Part shown: piece by piece, positions 1 to 12,601 of the stretch
Layout: every line of letters begins with the position of its first letter
Numbering within the stretch: the first letter of the stretch is position 1
Assembly (NCBI RefSeq): GCF_050624435.1
Contig: NC_134535.1
Coordinates: 76,380,494-76,444,493, forward strand
Origin: Tenrec ecaudatus
Lineage: Eukaryota > Chordata > Mammalia > Afrosoricida > Tenrecidae
Reading direction: 5' to 3'
DNA: 64,000 nucleotides
The notes under the pieces: model-generated
Database searches by the model: none
What the model was told of the DNA's origin: nothing
Seen by the model: only the letters and a program-made list of their open reading frames with translations
Program-made: the position numbers and the translations under genes

Positions 1-328
1 AGGCCATATTTTCCAATGACTACTTCTTCCTCTTCTAATTTTCAATAATCAATAATTGTCAGTGCATCTTCATTACATGTTTAATCAATTTTTAGACTGA
101 ATACATTAGTAACATTCTTCAATTACTTTATAATTAGCTATATTGATTGGAGTAAAAATTTGAATAATAGTATTGATTGAATTTAATTGTATATGAATAA
201 ATATTATTTTATCACAGACAGTGTTGCACTTCAAGACAGAACTTGAAATATCCTTTTGAAGATGAATGCAATGCCATCCCTCTTGAATTTGTTATTCCTT
301 TCATAATAAAGCCTATGATTGATTTAAA
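1..328 (-). mobile_element. RTE LINE fragment (RTE1/BovB type), cut by window edge
   Basis: The sequence matches the antisense of the endonuclease region of the afrotherian RTE1 LINE as I remember it (…caataattgtcagtgcatc, gtgttgcacttcaagacag, gatgaatgcaatgcc). It aligns with the same part of the longer RTE copies at about 11,040 and 12,750. It is 5' and 3' truncated and strongly diverged. Confidence 0.7.
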
Positions 329-1867
329 AACATTTTTTAAATAGTAAAAACCCAAGACACTTGCCATAATAATGACCTCATGTATTACAGAATGGAACTC
401 AACTCCATTGGGTTTTCTTGGCCATACATTGACCCTTCACTAATTCACATGGTCAAGATTCAAAGACTAGGTGTTATATTAATATTAGTGTTTTGTGAAA
501 ATCGTAGGTGCACAGATCAGATCAACAAACTGTACTATTACATAACTGCCAAATTATACCATGACACACCTGCAAAACCACTGAAAAGTGACCCAACCAA
601 GTTGGTACATACTCTACTAATCACAGCCTAATACCTCAGTATTCATTACTACCAGATCTACCTTACTAATGTGCAAAAGTCATAGTAAAGTTTTACTACT
701 GTTATAAATGCAAAATTCAGATAATGAGATCGTTGATAAATGAGGAGTTCAGTGTAATCTTTATAGAAGTAGATCATCAAGACTTCCTTCAATGTTTCAT
801 CTGAGTGAGCTTGAATTGCCAATTCCCAGTTAGCACTCAGCAAATGTCCTGTGTTATACAGGAACCTTGGAGATAGTATGGCTTCACCTAAATCCACCAT
901 CCCCTAAGGACACCCTGTGAGAATCTATCCTGACGCCATTAAAGAATACACCAATCACTGAGAAGTGACGAGAAACCAGGCTTGTGGTATGCCACTGTAC
1001 CGATTGTTTTGAACTTGACCTCTTTGTGATTCTATTGTTGCATCTTCTTGTCACCAAGGACATAGTCTCAATTATGTATCAATTATGATGGGTATTAAAT
1101 TCAACCCCCATAAAGTTCATTACACTATACGCTAATTAGCAACTTGTGAATCTATGATCTCAAGTGTCCCTACTTGATTAATCAGATGGTCCCTGTACAT
1201 CTGTTGAGGACCAAACAGATATAACTTATTACATTCATATTAATGTAGGATTTGAGGAGAAATATGTCTTCTAAGAGAAATCAGAAAATTTGCTCTACCA
1301 AAAGCAAAAACAATTTCTCACTATCACCACAGTAACACAGAATAGTTCAGAATTTTTCATAGAAGTAAAGTCAGAAGAGATTCTTTACTTGGGAGATTTT
1401 TGATTTGTAGGAAGAAAAAACTTGGGGAGGATCCCAAAGAAACTGTGGGTAATAAAAATATAATAGAATTCTGCCTACTCACAGACTTGCCAGGGAGTGA
1501 AAATATGCGGGAGCATAAAATTAATTGTAATACACACGTGTACTCGCAAACCCGGAGGACCTTTGAAATTAAAATACCCATAGAAGCCATGAATGGCAGT
1601 CAGAAATGTGGGTAGAATTCATTTAGTCACATCAGTAGTTCACCATCCAGAGCCCAACAGTTTCAAAGTTAGAGTGCAGAAGGCTTTAATTCACATGTTT
1701 CAAAGCCAAGGACCTAAATAATCATGAACAATCTTTCACAATAAAATGCTATGGTTTCATAGAAAATTGCGCTCTGTTCTCTAATATGTGACATTTGAAT
1801 TTTAAGAAGACTTCAGAAAGCTACCCCTGGGAAGTTCTAAATATCAGACTACAATTTTTAGAGAGAC
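329..1867. other. No gene recognised
   Basis: AT-rich DNA with only short open frames lacking family resemblance. I see no confident repeat, RNA gene or exon. It may contain old, highly decayed interspersed repeats that cannot be named by eye. Confidence 0.5.
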
Positions 1868-2375
1868 TGTATTAGCCTGGGTACTTTAGAGAAGCAAATC
1901 CACAGAAACTCATGTATAAGACAGAGTTTTATATAAAGGTTGAGTGCGCATCAAGAAAATATCCCAGCCCAGTGCTGCCCAAGCCCACAAGTCCAACATT
2001 AACCCATTAACTCATATGTCCAACCCCAATCCAGAAAGTCCTCCTCCATCTCACAAAGCAGACACGACACCGACTGCAGGAGGAAAGCGGAGTCAGTGAA
2101 TGTGTAAGCATCTCAGCGCTGGCAGGGGTCTCCACACTGCTGCTCCAGCACCCAGGGCTGCATGGGGTAGGCCCGTCATGTGGCTTCTCCTTGGGGTTGT
2201 CTCGCAGGAAGTCAGCCTTGCAAGCTGAAGCTGGGAACTGCTAAGGCAGCTTAACCCTGGTCTGACCATCACAAAGCAAGAGACCTGGGAACTAGAAAGG
2301 TGAGGCTCACCGAACCATTTATCTCTCCACCCTTCAACTAACCCCACATTTGTTTATTGGCCAGGTTGACACAAT
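1867..2375 (-). mobile_element. hAT-like non-autonomous DNA element
   Basis: About 0.5 kb running from tgtattagcctgggtac to ggccaggttgacacaa. It aligns in reverse along its length with the element at 40,139-40,627. The termini are imperfect inverted repeats (TTGTGTTAGYCTGG against TTGTGTCAACCTGG). No transposase is encoded. The open frame on the minus strand is not conserved between copies, so I do not call a gene. Confidence 0.6.
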
Positions 2376-3284
2376 AAGCTAATTAAATCACTATAGAGTT
2401 TCCTAGATCTAGGACTCTGGGAAAGTGTTCTACCTACCCCACAACCAGCAAAAGTGTCTCCTTAATATTTGTTGTTTGCATATATAACTTGAATAGCCAC
2501 CACTAGCTATAAAACTCTATATAATGAGTAGTACCACTGCATAATAAAATATTTTATTCTCAGAAATACAACAGTGAATCAATGAATTTCTATATGTTGA
2601 TATGTTTGAGCAGATAAAGCGGGATGGGGCACTTTGAACTTGGGTCAAAAAGCAAAAAAAATGGTGGAAGGCTTATCAATTTTAATATTTAGTCTGAGTG
2701 ATTATGCAGCTCTTGCAGGGAAGCAGCAAGTAGGTCAGTCATTTATTACACACTCAAGTTAGACTCCATACTCCATACTCCAGCATCAAAATGTTCAGCA
2801 CCATGTGAGCACATGTTTGAAATGGACACTGCACCTTCCGTGTGAAAGAGTCTTAGTTCCCTAATCTCCAGGGAAACACATCACAGGATTACTCAGGGAA
2901 ACCCGTTGAAACTAACAAGAGGAAACCATTCATGTTTCAAACTAATAGGAATCTCCTGGGAAGAGCTTGTTCCATCCCAGCAATGAGAAAAATGGAAATC
3001 CCTAGAGACAGCAACTGCAAATGGGAAACACTTCAGTTACTAAAACTGTAATTGATTAGTATTAAAGGGCCGCTGTCAGGCTACACTGATTCCTAACGGT
3101 TTCATCTCGTTCCCCGACAGTTCCTTGAAAGTTAACATTACAACGAGGATGTTAGTCTTTTCCACGAAAGATAACGAAAAGAAATACATCAGTGAACTAA
3201 ATAGTTGAGAAAACAGTGTTTGGTAGCGGTTATGAGTTGAGACTTTATCGTCCAATAGTTTAGGTTTATATCTCTTCCTGACCA
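2376..3284. other. No gene recognised
   Basis: Apparently unique noncoding DNA; no gene, RNA or named repeat seen. Confidence 0.5.
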
Positions 3285-3435
3285 CATCACAGGTGCATAA
3301 CCTGGGGCAAGAGAACTAACTTACAGCCACATGGAGTGACTTTGAGGATTAAACGAGGCAGCCCACGTAAATTGCTTAACATAGTACCTAATATATAGTA
3401 ACTGCCTTAGAAACATTATCTATTATCATTAACAG
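3285..3435 (+). repeat. MIR SINE
   Basis: The order of motifs fits the core and tail of the ancient mammalian MIR: taacctggggcaag, gactttgaggattaaacgag, aaattgcttaacatagtacc, then atagtaactg and ttatctattatcat. Confidence 0.65.
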
Positions 3436-4133
3436 TCTTGGAGAGGTTTATGAATTACTTTGAGTTTCCCTAAGAACTCCCCTATACATCCATTCTTATC
3501 ACATGGAAACCTGTCATTTCAATTTAAAGCATTTGTATGCTTAGGATGAGTAGCATAAATGCACTTCTAAGTTTCAAAGACATTAGATAAACTTATTATC
3601 CAGCTTTCCTCTAGCTGATGGCAGGTTTCCTCAGAATAATGTAAAAATTGGAAACCTAGGGAAACATTTCCTAACTTGATATCATGGGAAAACAGAGTTA
3701 AGTTTTAATTTGGATTATTCATGTGACTTTGTCCCTAGAAAGCTCAGTAAATGACCAGTACTTGGATTTTTATCTTCAAATTCAGGGGGTTCTCTGAAAT
3801 CAATTTAAAGATATTTTATCTCTCTGAACAGATATCATTTCTTAAGCCCTTGATCATCTTATTTTTAGGAAGTTGGCTAGGTGGGATTTTTTTCTTTCTT
3901 GTTCCTGTGTAATACTTCAAAGTTGCAGATTTCATAATTATGACATGTCTTTCTTACTTGTCTTTGAGAATAAATACATACTTCCTTGACCATATAATTT
4001 TCTCAAGCTTTACTTAATTTAACTTATTTAATAGTATTTCATCTAATATTTTCTCCTTAATTTTTATTTCCTCCAAGAAGAGTTAAATTTTACTCCATGT
4101 GCTCATACCATTGGACTGGACACCTTATCCTCA
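3436..4133. other. No gene recognised
   Basis: AT-rich noncoding DNA without a recognisable gene or repeat. Confidence 0.5.
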
Positions 4134-4322
4134 CCCCAAACCAAAACCAAACCCACTACCATGCAGTCAATGATGACTCACGGTGACACCTCAGTGGGTT
4201 TCCAAACTGTCACTGTTTATGAGAGTAGAAAGTTCAGTCCTCCTCCCGAGGGGCTCCTGGTGGTTTTGAACTGCTGACCATGAGGGCTGCTGCCAACATG
4301 TAACCACTACACCAGGGTTCCA
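4134..4322 (-). repeat. AfroSINE, nearly full length
   Basis: Reverse complement of the tRNA-derived AfroSINE: tail ccactaccatgcagtcaatg, then gagagtagaaag, ggttttgaactgctgacc, and the head gtaaccactacaccagggtt. The A/B-box-like head is degenerate; it is not a tRNA gene. Confidence 0.85.
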
Positions 4323-4910
4323 CGGAATACAAAATCACTGTGGTCTCAACAAGCCAGGGAGAAGTCACAGTCCAGGAGAATACTTATTGGCAACACCTGG
4401 TTGCCCTTTCAGGTCCAAGAGCTTTACGGTCCCCATTCCATGCTCAAAATGGAAATCTTTGGGAATGATGTGACCTGGGAATCCTAGGCCTGAGATCTAA
4501 CAACCTGCAGTAAATTCCACTGAACTCTAATTTTCAGGTAAAAAGAACACCCAGCAAATCTCTGTAATCTTGGTCTTCTTTTCTCAAGAGATTCAGGATT
4601 AGAGCAATTAGTTAGTAAGCCCGTGAAATGATTAGCTCAGATTGTGCCTTGCCAGGCGTGATTCATCTGGAAAGATCTTCTCCAGAACCTTCCTCTGTGT
4701 TTTGCAGACACCCAAGTCTTAGTGCTAATAACTTTCCCTTTTGTTTTACTAATACCCCTAACTCTATGACATTAATGTTTCTCTCCTGCTAAACTTTAAC
4801 AGATTAGATCGTAAACATAAAAGCAGAAAGACCATGAAAAGAATTCATAATTCAAGTTTCCCATGAAATTTAGAGCACACATACTTCAACTTTGTACTGC
4901 TCATATAGTA
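4323..4910. other. No gene recognised
   Basis: Noncoding DNA; no named repeat or gene seen. Confidence 0.45.
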
Positions 4911-5136
4911 TGTTTTTTTTTGTTTTTTTGTTTTTTTTGTTTTTAAAATAATTTTATTAGGGCTCATACAACTCTTATCACAATCCATACACATATCAAT
5001 TATGTAAAGCACTTTTGTACATTAATTGCCCTCATCATTCTCAAAACATTTGTTCTCCACGTAAGCCCCTGGCATCAGGTCCTCATATTTTCCCCTCCTT
5101 CCCCGCACCCCCTTCCCTCAAGAACCCTTGATAATT
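4911..5136 (-). mobile_element. L1 3' end, 5'-truncated, first of three
   Basis: Begins with a T-rich tail, then taaaataattttattagggctc (3' end with inverted AATAAA) and the family's cacaatccatac and tttcccctcc segments. It ends where a second poly(T) and 3' end begin. Confidence 0.85.
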
Positions 5137-5248
5137 TTTTTTTAATTTTAACAATTTATTGGGGCTCATACAATTCTTTTCACAGTTCATATATATACAT
5201 ACATCAATTGTATAAAGCACATCTGTACAGTCTTTGCCCTAATCATTT
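5137..5248 (-). mobile_element. L1 3' end, very short, second of three
   Basis: Poly(T), then aacaatttattggggctcat and about 100 bases of the same 3' terminal sequence, ending at cctaatcattttttt where a third copy starts. Confidence 0.8.
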
Positions 5249-6154
5249 TTTTCTCTTTTCTTCTTTTACATTTTATTAGGGACTCATACAACTCTTACCA
5301 CAATCCATACATATACATACATCAATTGTATAAAGCACATCCATACATTCCCTGCCCCAATCATTCTCAAGGCATTTGCTCTCCACTTAAGCCCCTTGCA
5401 TCAGGTCCTCTTTTTTTTCCCCTCCCCCCTCCCTCATATGCCCTTGGTAATTTATACATCGTTGTTTTGTCATATCTTGCCCTATCCGGAGTCTCCCTTC
5501 CCCCCTTCTCTGCTGTCCCTCTCCCAGGGAAGAGGTCACATGTGGATCCTTGTAATCAGTTCCCCCTTTCCAACCCACTCACCCTCCACTCTCCCAGCAT
5601 CGTCCCTCACACCCTTGGTCCTGAAGGTATCATCCACCCTGGATTCCCTGTACCTCCAACCCTCATATGCACCAGTGTACAGCCTCTGTCCTATCCAGCC
5701 CTGCAAGGTAGAATTCGGATCATGGTAGCTGGGGGGAGGAAGCATCCAGGATCTGGGGGAAAGCTGTGTTCTTCATCAATACTACCTCACACCCTAATTA
5801 ACCCATCTCCTCTCCTAAACCCCTCTATGAGGGGATCTCCATTGGTCGACACTTGGGCCTTGGGTCTCCACTCTGCACTTCCCCCTTCATTTAATATGAT
5901 ATATATATACATATATATACATACATATATACATATACACATATATACACATACATACACACTCTTATATCTTTTTTTTTTTGCATGATGCCTTATACCT
6001 GGTCCCTTGGGCACCTCGTGATCGCACTGGACGGTGTGCTTCTTCCATGTGGGCTTATTTGCTTCTGAGCTAGATGGCCGCTTGTTCACCTTCAAGCCTT
6101 TAAGACCCCAGACACTATCTCTTTTGATAGCCGGGCACCATCAGCTTTCTTAAA
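5249..6154 (-). mobile_element. L1 3' UTR copy, third of three
   Basis: About 0.9 kb of the long L1 3' UTR antisense: 3' end with ttttattagggactcatac, pyrimidine-rich middle, then ggtgtgcttcttccatgtg, ctagatggccgcttg and gatagccgggcaccatcag. A 220-residue open frame on the plus strand is a chance reading of this pyrimidine-rich antisense DNA. A TA/CA microsatellite (5,895-5,965) lies inside. Confidence 0.88.
5895..5965. repeat. TATA/CATA microsatellite
   Basis: Imperfect alternating ta, cata and cacata units within the L1 3' UTR copy. Confidence 0.85.
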
Positions 6155-6266
6155 CTCAAAACTCACTGCTATTGAGTTTATCATGACTCATAGCCTCCCT
6201 ATAGAACAGAGTAGAATGGCCTCTGTAGATTTCTGAGACTGTAACTCTTTATAAGAGTACAATTAA
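6155..6266 (-). repeat. AfroSINE, 3' half
   Basis: Reverse-strand tail and middle of AfroSINE (actcactgctattgagttta, catgactcatagcctcccta, gactgtaactctttataagag), abutting the 5' end of the L1 copy. Confidence 0.75.
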
Positions 6267-7824
6267 ATAGGGATATGATGGGTTTTACCATTCCTGCATT
6301 TTTAGGTGCAGAATTAGTTTCCAAATTTTATGTTGTTTTAGATTTTCTTTCTTTGTTGAATGTTTGGAAAGAGAAGATAAAGATTTCCCCATATGTCAAT
6401 CCTTGTTCTACAGAGAATATATCAAAAATAAGAGTTGCACAAACTACTAAATACATTAATCAAAATTATGCACTTGAGGATCATTCAGTGGGTCTGTGGA
6501 CAAGAAGTACCCCTCTAACCTGAACCTTGACCAGTACTTTCTCTAGTACCTGGTACTATTCCTCCGTTTAACAGAGAGACCTGATGAAACTAGATTTCTC
6601 TGATTATATATGTTAACTTGAATCTTATATCCAATAACCCTCAAAGCATTTGGGTAATCTCCTTTGTCCAGTATAAAATTACCCAAGTACAGGGCTCTTT
6701 TAGGAAAGAACTGCTGTGGTGTTTCAGAATCCTGAAACTATCAGGGATCCCAACTTCTTTCATCAGCGAGTTCCAGGGCTAAACACTGATTCATGTCCAG
6801 AGACAAGTAGTGGGTCATGATATTTATTGGGGAAACGGCATTCAACTTCTTGTCATGGATCCTTAATATTCATATGCGTACTTGCCCTTATTGGCTGCCT
6901 TTCTAATTTGTTTTTAGAGAAGCCGTGTGCTATTCACCATCATTATAATTCTCTGTGTATTAGGCCTCCTCCCTCCCACACCAATTCTGATACTCATTCA
7001 CCAGGCTTTGATCAGTGAAGGGCAGCCTCCCTGCCTTTGCTGTTTTGGTACCCCACCACCTAGATATCTATGAATCTAATGCTGTGTCCGTGAACCTCAT
7101 TCTGTGTCAGCTTCTTCTGCTATCATCCTGGCCTTATAATTGAGATATATCACTGAACTTTTAGTGATACTGTTTCCTCGTGATGTGTTTAGTTGCTTGA
7201 CATCCGATAGGTCTTGTGGATGCCCACATGCCTAAGCCTTTTACATGTTTCCTCCGACGTGTACTATAACAACCCTGGCATTCAAACTCAATTTAGCACA
7301 ATCTATCACTTTCCCCCCATTTTTCTAGTCGTCTTCCTGTCAGCGTGTAAATCCTTTATATTAGAAAAGTGATCTCAAATCAGGAAACTCTCTCCAATCA
7401 TGTGTTCTGACTCTCCCCTCCCTCCTGCCCCCTCAATCAACTACACTCAGAATCTAGATTAATATATACACCCCTGGATCCTGTTGACATTGTAAGGTAG
7501 GTCTTTCAGCTATTTTCTCTCTTATCAGATGAAACATGTCCCCGATTGGGTCGTGCTCTGACTTTACCCCAGCTGTAAACACACTGAACAGGAGAAAAGG
7601 CAGGCTGTGTCGGTTGTTCTTTGGGAAGGCACCTCTCTACATTGTCTTCAGAAAGCAGCATTCTCACTCTTAATAGGAAGGAGTCAGGCACTTCAATAGG
7701 CTAGGAAGGTTCAGAGAAGCCTTGGGATTCACATATTTGGTGGCACTTTTGCAGACTCAGTGTCAGAGTCCCATTTATTTTTCAAAAAAAAAGACTTGAT
7801 CTTGGCACAACATATGTTCCTTGA
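6267..7824. other. No gene recognised
   Basis: About 1.5 kb of noncoding DNA with no recognised gene, RNA or repeat; only short unconserved open frames. Confidence 0.5.
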
Positions 7825-8260
7825 TGTGTTAGGCCAGGTAGACCAGAGAAACAAATCCAGTGGCCCTCATAGATGTATAAGAAAGCGCTTTATATCAAGT
7901 AGTAATTATATATCAAGAAAGCATCCCAGCCAGCCCAACTCCAGTTAGTAAGTCTGAGACTAGTCCATCAGGCCCTCTTCAGACTCACACAGTCCCGTGT
8001 AATGATGAAGAAGGCAGGAAGTTCCCAGGCTGGATGTGCAGAGCTGTGTAGATTCAAGGTCCGTGAAAACGTGGCAGAGCTCCAGGAGCTTTCAGGATGC
8101 TCAGAAATCAGAGATGGTGAACGTGGAGAAAGAGTTCCCCCATGAGAAGGCCACACCCACAAAAGGGCAGCATAAGGCTGTGACCTGATTGATAAGTCTG
8201 GCTCCACCACCCCTAGTGAGGAGTGTCTGGTTGACATATAATCCCATAACTACCACACTT
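7825..8260 (-). mobile_element. hAT-like non-autonomous element, related family
   Basis: Starts tgtgttaggccaggtagac, followed by agagaaacaaatccag, the same terminal block as the elements at 1,867 and 40,139 (the latter reversed). It ends near tctggttgacatataatccc. The internal sequence is a different subfamily. No transposase seen. Confidence 0.5.
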
Positions 8261-8454
8261 GGTTAGATATTCACATTCTTTATAATTTTAGGGCTCTCTT
8301 AAGTCTTTGGTATAATCTTTGGCTTTCCCTGCTCTCTCACTACAGGAGATGGATTTTCAATGTAAACTGATTGGTTTGCCTTCTGCCTTTTAAAGAACTT
8401 CGTGATTTCATGATCTTTTCATAGACTCTCAATGGCGCTGAGAAATAGTCATCA

Positions 8455-8945
8455 GTATGAATTTTCTGTTGCTACATAACAAATTAGAACACAGTTAGTG
8501 GTTTAAAACAGCATATGTTAGTTTCTGTGGGTGAGAAACTGCATACAACCGAACCAGTTCCACTTCTCTGTGTCTCACAAAGGAATCAAGTGATCAGCCA
8601 ATGGTATTCTAAGAGGGTTAGTTCTCTTCCACATGCACATGTTCATTAGCAGATTCCAGTTTCTTGCATCTGTAGAGCAGAGGCCCTCCGCTCCCAGAGT
8701 CCACCTACAGTTCCCTGCCATGTGGGACTCTCCATAAGCAAATCGTATCATAATGGGTTCATTCTTAGAAGCCATCAGCAGATATGTTTTGCTCCATCAT
8801 GCTAATTTGGGGTTTTGTAAAAGTAACATAACCATGGAAGTGGGATTGCAACATATTTGAGATACTCTATTAGTCTGAAGCAAGTCACAGGTTCTATTTT
8901 CATTCGTGGGGCGTGGGGGGTGGGAGGGGAATTACATAAAGGCAT
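8455..8945 (-). repeat. Ancient eutherian interspersed repeat, class uncertain
   Basis: Motifs such as gttgctacataacaaatta, gtggtttaaaacagcat, tgccatgtgggactctccat and gaagcaagtcacaggttc follow the order of an old mammalian repeat, possibly a solitary MaLR-type LTR fossil. It is heavily diverged. Confidence 0.45.
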
Positions 8946-8953
8946 GGACACCA

Positions 8954-11250
8954 GTTGTTAGGTGCTTTTGGGTTGGAGCTGACCCATAGAAACCCTATGC
9001 CCATCAGAACAAAACACTGCCAGATCCTGCACCATCCTCATAATTGTTTCCCTGCTGTAGTCCATGTTGTAGCCACTGTGTCAATCCATCTCCTGGGGTC
9101 TACCTTCTTTTTCTGCTGTCCTTCCACTTTACCAAGCCTTGTGCCCTTCTCCAGGGACTGGTCTCTTCTGACAACATGTCCACAGTACATAAGATGAAAG
9201 CTCACCGTCCTTGCCTCTAAGAAGCACTCTGGCCATTCTTCTTCCAAGACAGTTTTGCCATTTAGCAGTGCATGGTAGCATCAGTATTCTTCAACAGCAC
9301 CGCAATTCAAATGACTCTAGTCTTCTTCAGTTTACCTAACCATTGCAAACTTCAGTCCTCAAAATAACATCCTTGATTCCCAATGGATTTATTCAACATG
9401 ATCCATCATTGGATCTCTTGATTGATGATTCCAGGAGCACTGATTGTGGACCCAAACAAGAAAAATCCTTGATACTTTCAAACTTTTCTCCATGGATCAT
9501 AGTGTTATCATGTGGTCCAGTTGTGAGGATTTGGGTCTTCTTTACATTGAGTTGTAATCCATGCTGAAGGCCACATTCCTTGATCTTCATCAGCAAGTAT
9601 TTCAAGACCTCCTCCCTTTCAGCAAGCAAGGTGTGTCATCTGAATAGCACAGGTTATTATTAAGCCTTCTCCCAATTCTGATGCCATGTTCTTCATATAA
9701 TCCAGTTTCTATGATGATTTGCTCAGCGTATAGACTGAATAGTTATGGTGAAAGAATACAACCCAGATGTACACTTTTCCTGATTTTAAATCACACAAGA
9801 TTCCCTTGGTTTGTTCATGCAACTGCCTTTTGATCCATGTACAATATGGTGTGCTCATGGAATTCCTACTCTTCTCAAGACTAGCCATAGTTTGTTACAA
9901 TCCATACATGCCTCACATGGTCAATATAACACAAGGAAACATCTTTCTAGTATTCTCTGCTCTGAGCCAAGCTCCATCTAATTCCAGCAATTATATCCCT
10001 GTTCCACTTCCTCTTCCAGTCACTTAGCCAAGTAGCTGTCTTCCAAACTTCCTGGCATACAGTGCTTCCAGTTCTTCATTAGCTTGTTGAAACATTTCAA
10101 TTGGTATTCCATCAATTCCTGGAGCTTTGTGTTGGGTTAGTGTTTTCAGTGCAGCCTGGACTTCTTTCACTTCCATTGTTTCTTGCTCAAATGCTACCTC
10201 CTAAAGTGGTGGAATACTGACTAGTTCTTTTTGATACTGTGACTGTTTATTCTGGTATTATCATTCAATATTTTTACCATAGAATCATCCAATATTTCAA
10301 CTCAAGCCTTGACTTTTTACTTGACTTCTTTCAATTGAAGATATTCTGAGAATGCTCTTCCTTTTAAAATTTCTAACTCTAGGTCTGTGCACATTTCTAT
10401 ATAATATTTGTCTTTTTCTTCTCAAGTTGCCATTTGAGATTTTCTGCTGAGCTCTTCTACTTCACCATTTCATCCATTTGCCTTAGCTACTCTGTGATTA
10501 AGAGGAAGTTTCAGAGTCTCTTCTGTCGTCTACTTTGATCTTTTCATTCATTCCTATCTTTTTAATGACCTTTACTTCTTTCATGAATGGTGGTCTTGAT
10601 ATCCTCCCACATCTCATCAGGTCTTCTGTCCTTGGTGTTCAATGAGTCAAATCTGTCCTTGGATTTTCTCTTGATATTCAAGTGGAATAGACTCAGGGTT
10701 GTAATTTGACTTTCTTGTGCTTTTTATTTTTGTTAGCTTTTCTGAACTTATATATAAACAACTAGTGGCCTCTTCCATAGTCAGCTCCTAGGCTGGGGTT
10801 AGCAGCTGAATTGAGTTTCTCCATTCTCTCTTCCCACAGATGTCATCAATTTGATTTCTGTATATTCCATCTGGAGATGTCCATGTGTTTAGTCACCTTT
10901 TGTGTTGTTGAAAATAGGTATTTACTTTGAACAGTCATTGACAATGCAAAATTCTATCATGTGAACTCCAGCTTCATTTCTATTACCAAGATCATATTTT
11001 TTCCAAATACTTGTCCTTACTCTTTGTTTCCAACTTTTTCATTCCAATCACCAATAATTATCAATACATTCTGATTGCATGTTTGACCAATTTTTAGCTG
11101 AAGACATTGGTAGAATTCTTTAATTTCTCTACTGAACCTGGTCATTTGGATGACCCTGCTGGCATTTGAAATACTAGTAACACAGCTTCCAGCATCACAG
11201 AAACACACAAGCCATCACAGGAGAGCAGACTGAGAGGCCAGTCATGATCA
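8954..11250 (-). mobile_element. RTE LINE (RTE1/BovB type), long antisense copy
   Basis: About 2.3 kb antisense. The right edge carries the element's 5' region (cttccagcatcacagaaacac, ccctgctggcatttgaaata). Translated antisense fragments include an endonuclease piece ending VLIIIGDWNEKVGNKE (11,017-11,208) and a reverse-transcriptase-domain piece with GLQLNVKKTQILTTGP (9,393-9,629). The left edge carries the 3' end (ttgttaggtgcttttggg), which is the tail shared with AfroSINE. It has many deletions and stops and is inactive. RTE LINEs are the presumed mobilisers of AfroSINE (established by shared 3' tails; inferred here). Confidence 0.85.
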
Positions 11251-11309
11251 CCAGATTAAGGAAGTCTAGTTTAGTCTCCTGTTTGGTTGCTTCTCAAAAG
11301 ATTTTATTA

Positions 11310-11535
11310 AAGAGTTGACCATAATATATTATAGTTGATACTATAATATATATTATAGTATAGTTGACTATAGTACTATATATTACAGTATATAGGATAA
11401 ATAATACTATATATTATAGTATATTTAAATATATATTATAGTATATATAAATAATATCATATAATAAATATATAGTATATATAAATACTATATATTACAG
11501 TATAGTTGACCATACTATATTAAATCATATTATGG
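11310..11535. repeat. AT-rich quasi-palindromic tandem repeat
   Basis: Multiple variant units of ctatatattatagtatat with interspersed agttgac. Each unit is close to its own reverse complement, so hairpins or cruciforms are expected. It sits between two antisense RTE copies. Confidence 0.8.
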
Positions 11536-11559
11536 GATAATCCTGGCTCACCCAAGTTG

Positions 11560-12090
11560 TCATAAAGCCTAACTATCACTGTGTCAATTCATTGAAAGCC
11601 TTTCTCTTTTTCAATGATCTCTACTTTACTAAATATGATGTCTTTTTCTAAGGGCTGGCCTGTCTTAATAACGTGTCTAAAGTACAAGAGACAAGATCTT
11701 GTCGTCTTCACCTCTAACGAGCATTCTTACTACACTTCTTCTAAGCAGATTTGTTTGTTATTTTGGCAGTAAGTAATCCTTTCAATATTCTTCACCAACA
11801 CTGTAATTTAAATGCATCCTTTCTTCATTATTAAATGTCCAATTTTCACTTGCATATGAAGTGATTAAAAATACCGTGGCTTGAGTCAGGCAAAGCTTAG
11901 TCCTCCAAGTGGCCTCCTTGATCTTCAATACTTTAAAGAGGTCTGTGCAGTGGATTCACACAATGCAATGTCATGTGATATCATGACTGCTGCTTCCCTG
12001 AGCATTAATTATGGATCCAAGCACAGCAAAGTCCTTTACAACTGCCATCTGTCCCCATTTACCCTGATGTGGCCTATTGGACCTTCCTCC
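11560..12090 (-). mobile_element. RTE LINE fragment, antisense
   Basis: Matches the 3' reverse-transcriptase and post-domain region antisense (gtgtctaaagtacaagagac, cttgcatatgaagtgattaa, gcattaattatggatccaag). It overlaps the same consensus region as 9,150-9,500, so it is a second insertion. Confidence 0.75.
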
Positions 12091-12160
12091 AGAGCTCCAG
12101 AAAAAGAAAGTGGTGGAACCTGAATTCAGATTTCTAATCACCCTAAAATGTGGGAAATGA

Positions 12161-12315
12161 ACTCTGGTGGCACCTGAGGTACAAACCCACGAGCTTCTTC
12201 ATAGGAGGAACATGAGACTGCCTGCTCATGTGAAGACAGTCTCAGAGCCTTAAGAAACACTTCTATTCTATCCTATAGGGTTGCTATGGGTTGGAATCAA
12301 CTTAAATACAATGAG
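12161..12315 (+). repeat. AfroSINE, decayed
   Basis: Head ctctggtggcacctgagg, middle gacagtctcagagcc, tail tatcctatagggttgctatg. The internal region is shortened. Confidence 0.65.
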
Positions 12316-12509
12316 CACACTGTAAGGTGGTATCTCATCATTGTTTTGATCTTCATTCCTCAAATGGCTAATGGTAATAAACACTTCTTCATGCTTTTAT
12401 TGGCTACCTGAATATCATCCTTGATGAATTCTTTATTCATGATTTATGCTCATATTTAATTTGGTTATTCGTCTTTTTCTCATTGAGATGTTGCCATTTT
12501 CTATCTACT

Positions 12510-12601
12510 TGATATAAAAGTCTTTCCCTATATAAAATTCTTTCTTCTACATGCATGAGTGTCATTGGTTTTGTTTATCTGGAAAACTCAGACTAACACA
12601 A
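12510..12601 (+). mobile_element. hAT-like element, terminal fragment
   Basis: Terminal segment with atgagtgtcattggttttg and gactaacacaa, matching the end of the elements at 13,690 and 40,627. Confidence 0.5.

Noticed and set aside
2093-2347. 84-residue minus-strand frame
   Set aside because: Inside the hAT-like element; not conserved in the sister copy at 40,139.
5326-5988. 220-residue plus-strand open frame, the longest outside the OR genes
   Set aside because: It lies wholly in antisense L1 3' UTR and a microsatellite; the proline/leucine/serine bias reflects pyrimidine-rich DNA, and other copies of the same UTR do not keep the frame.
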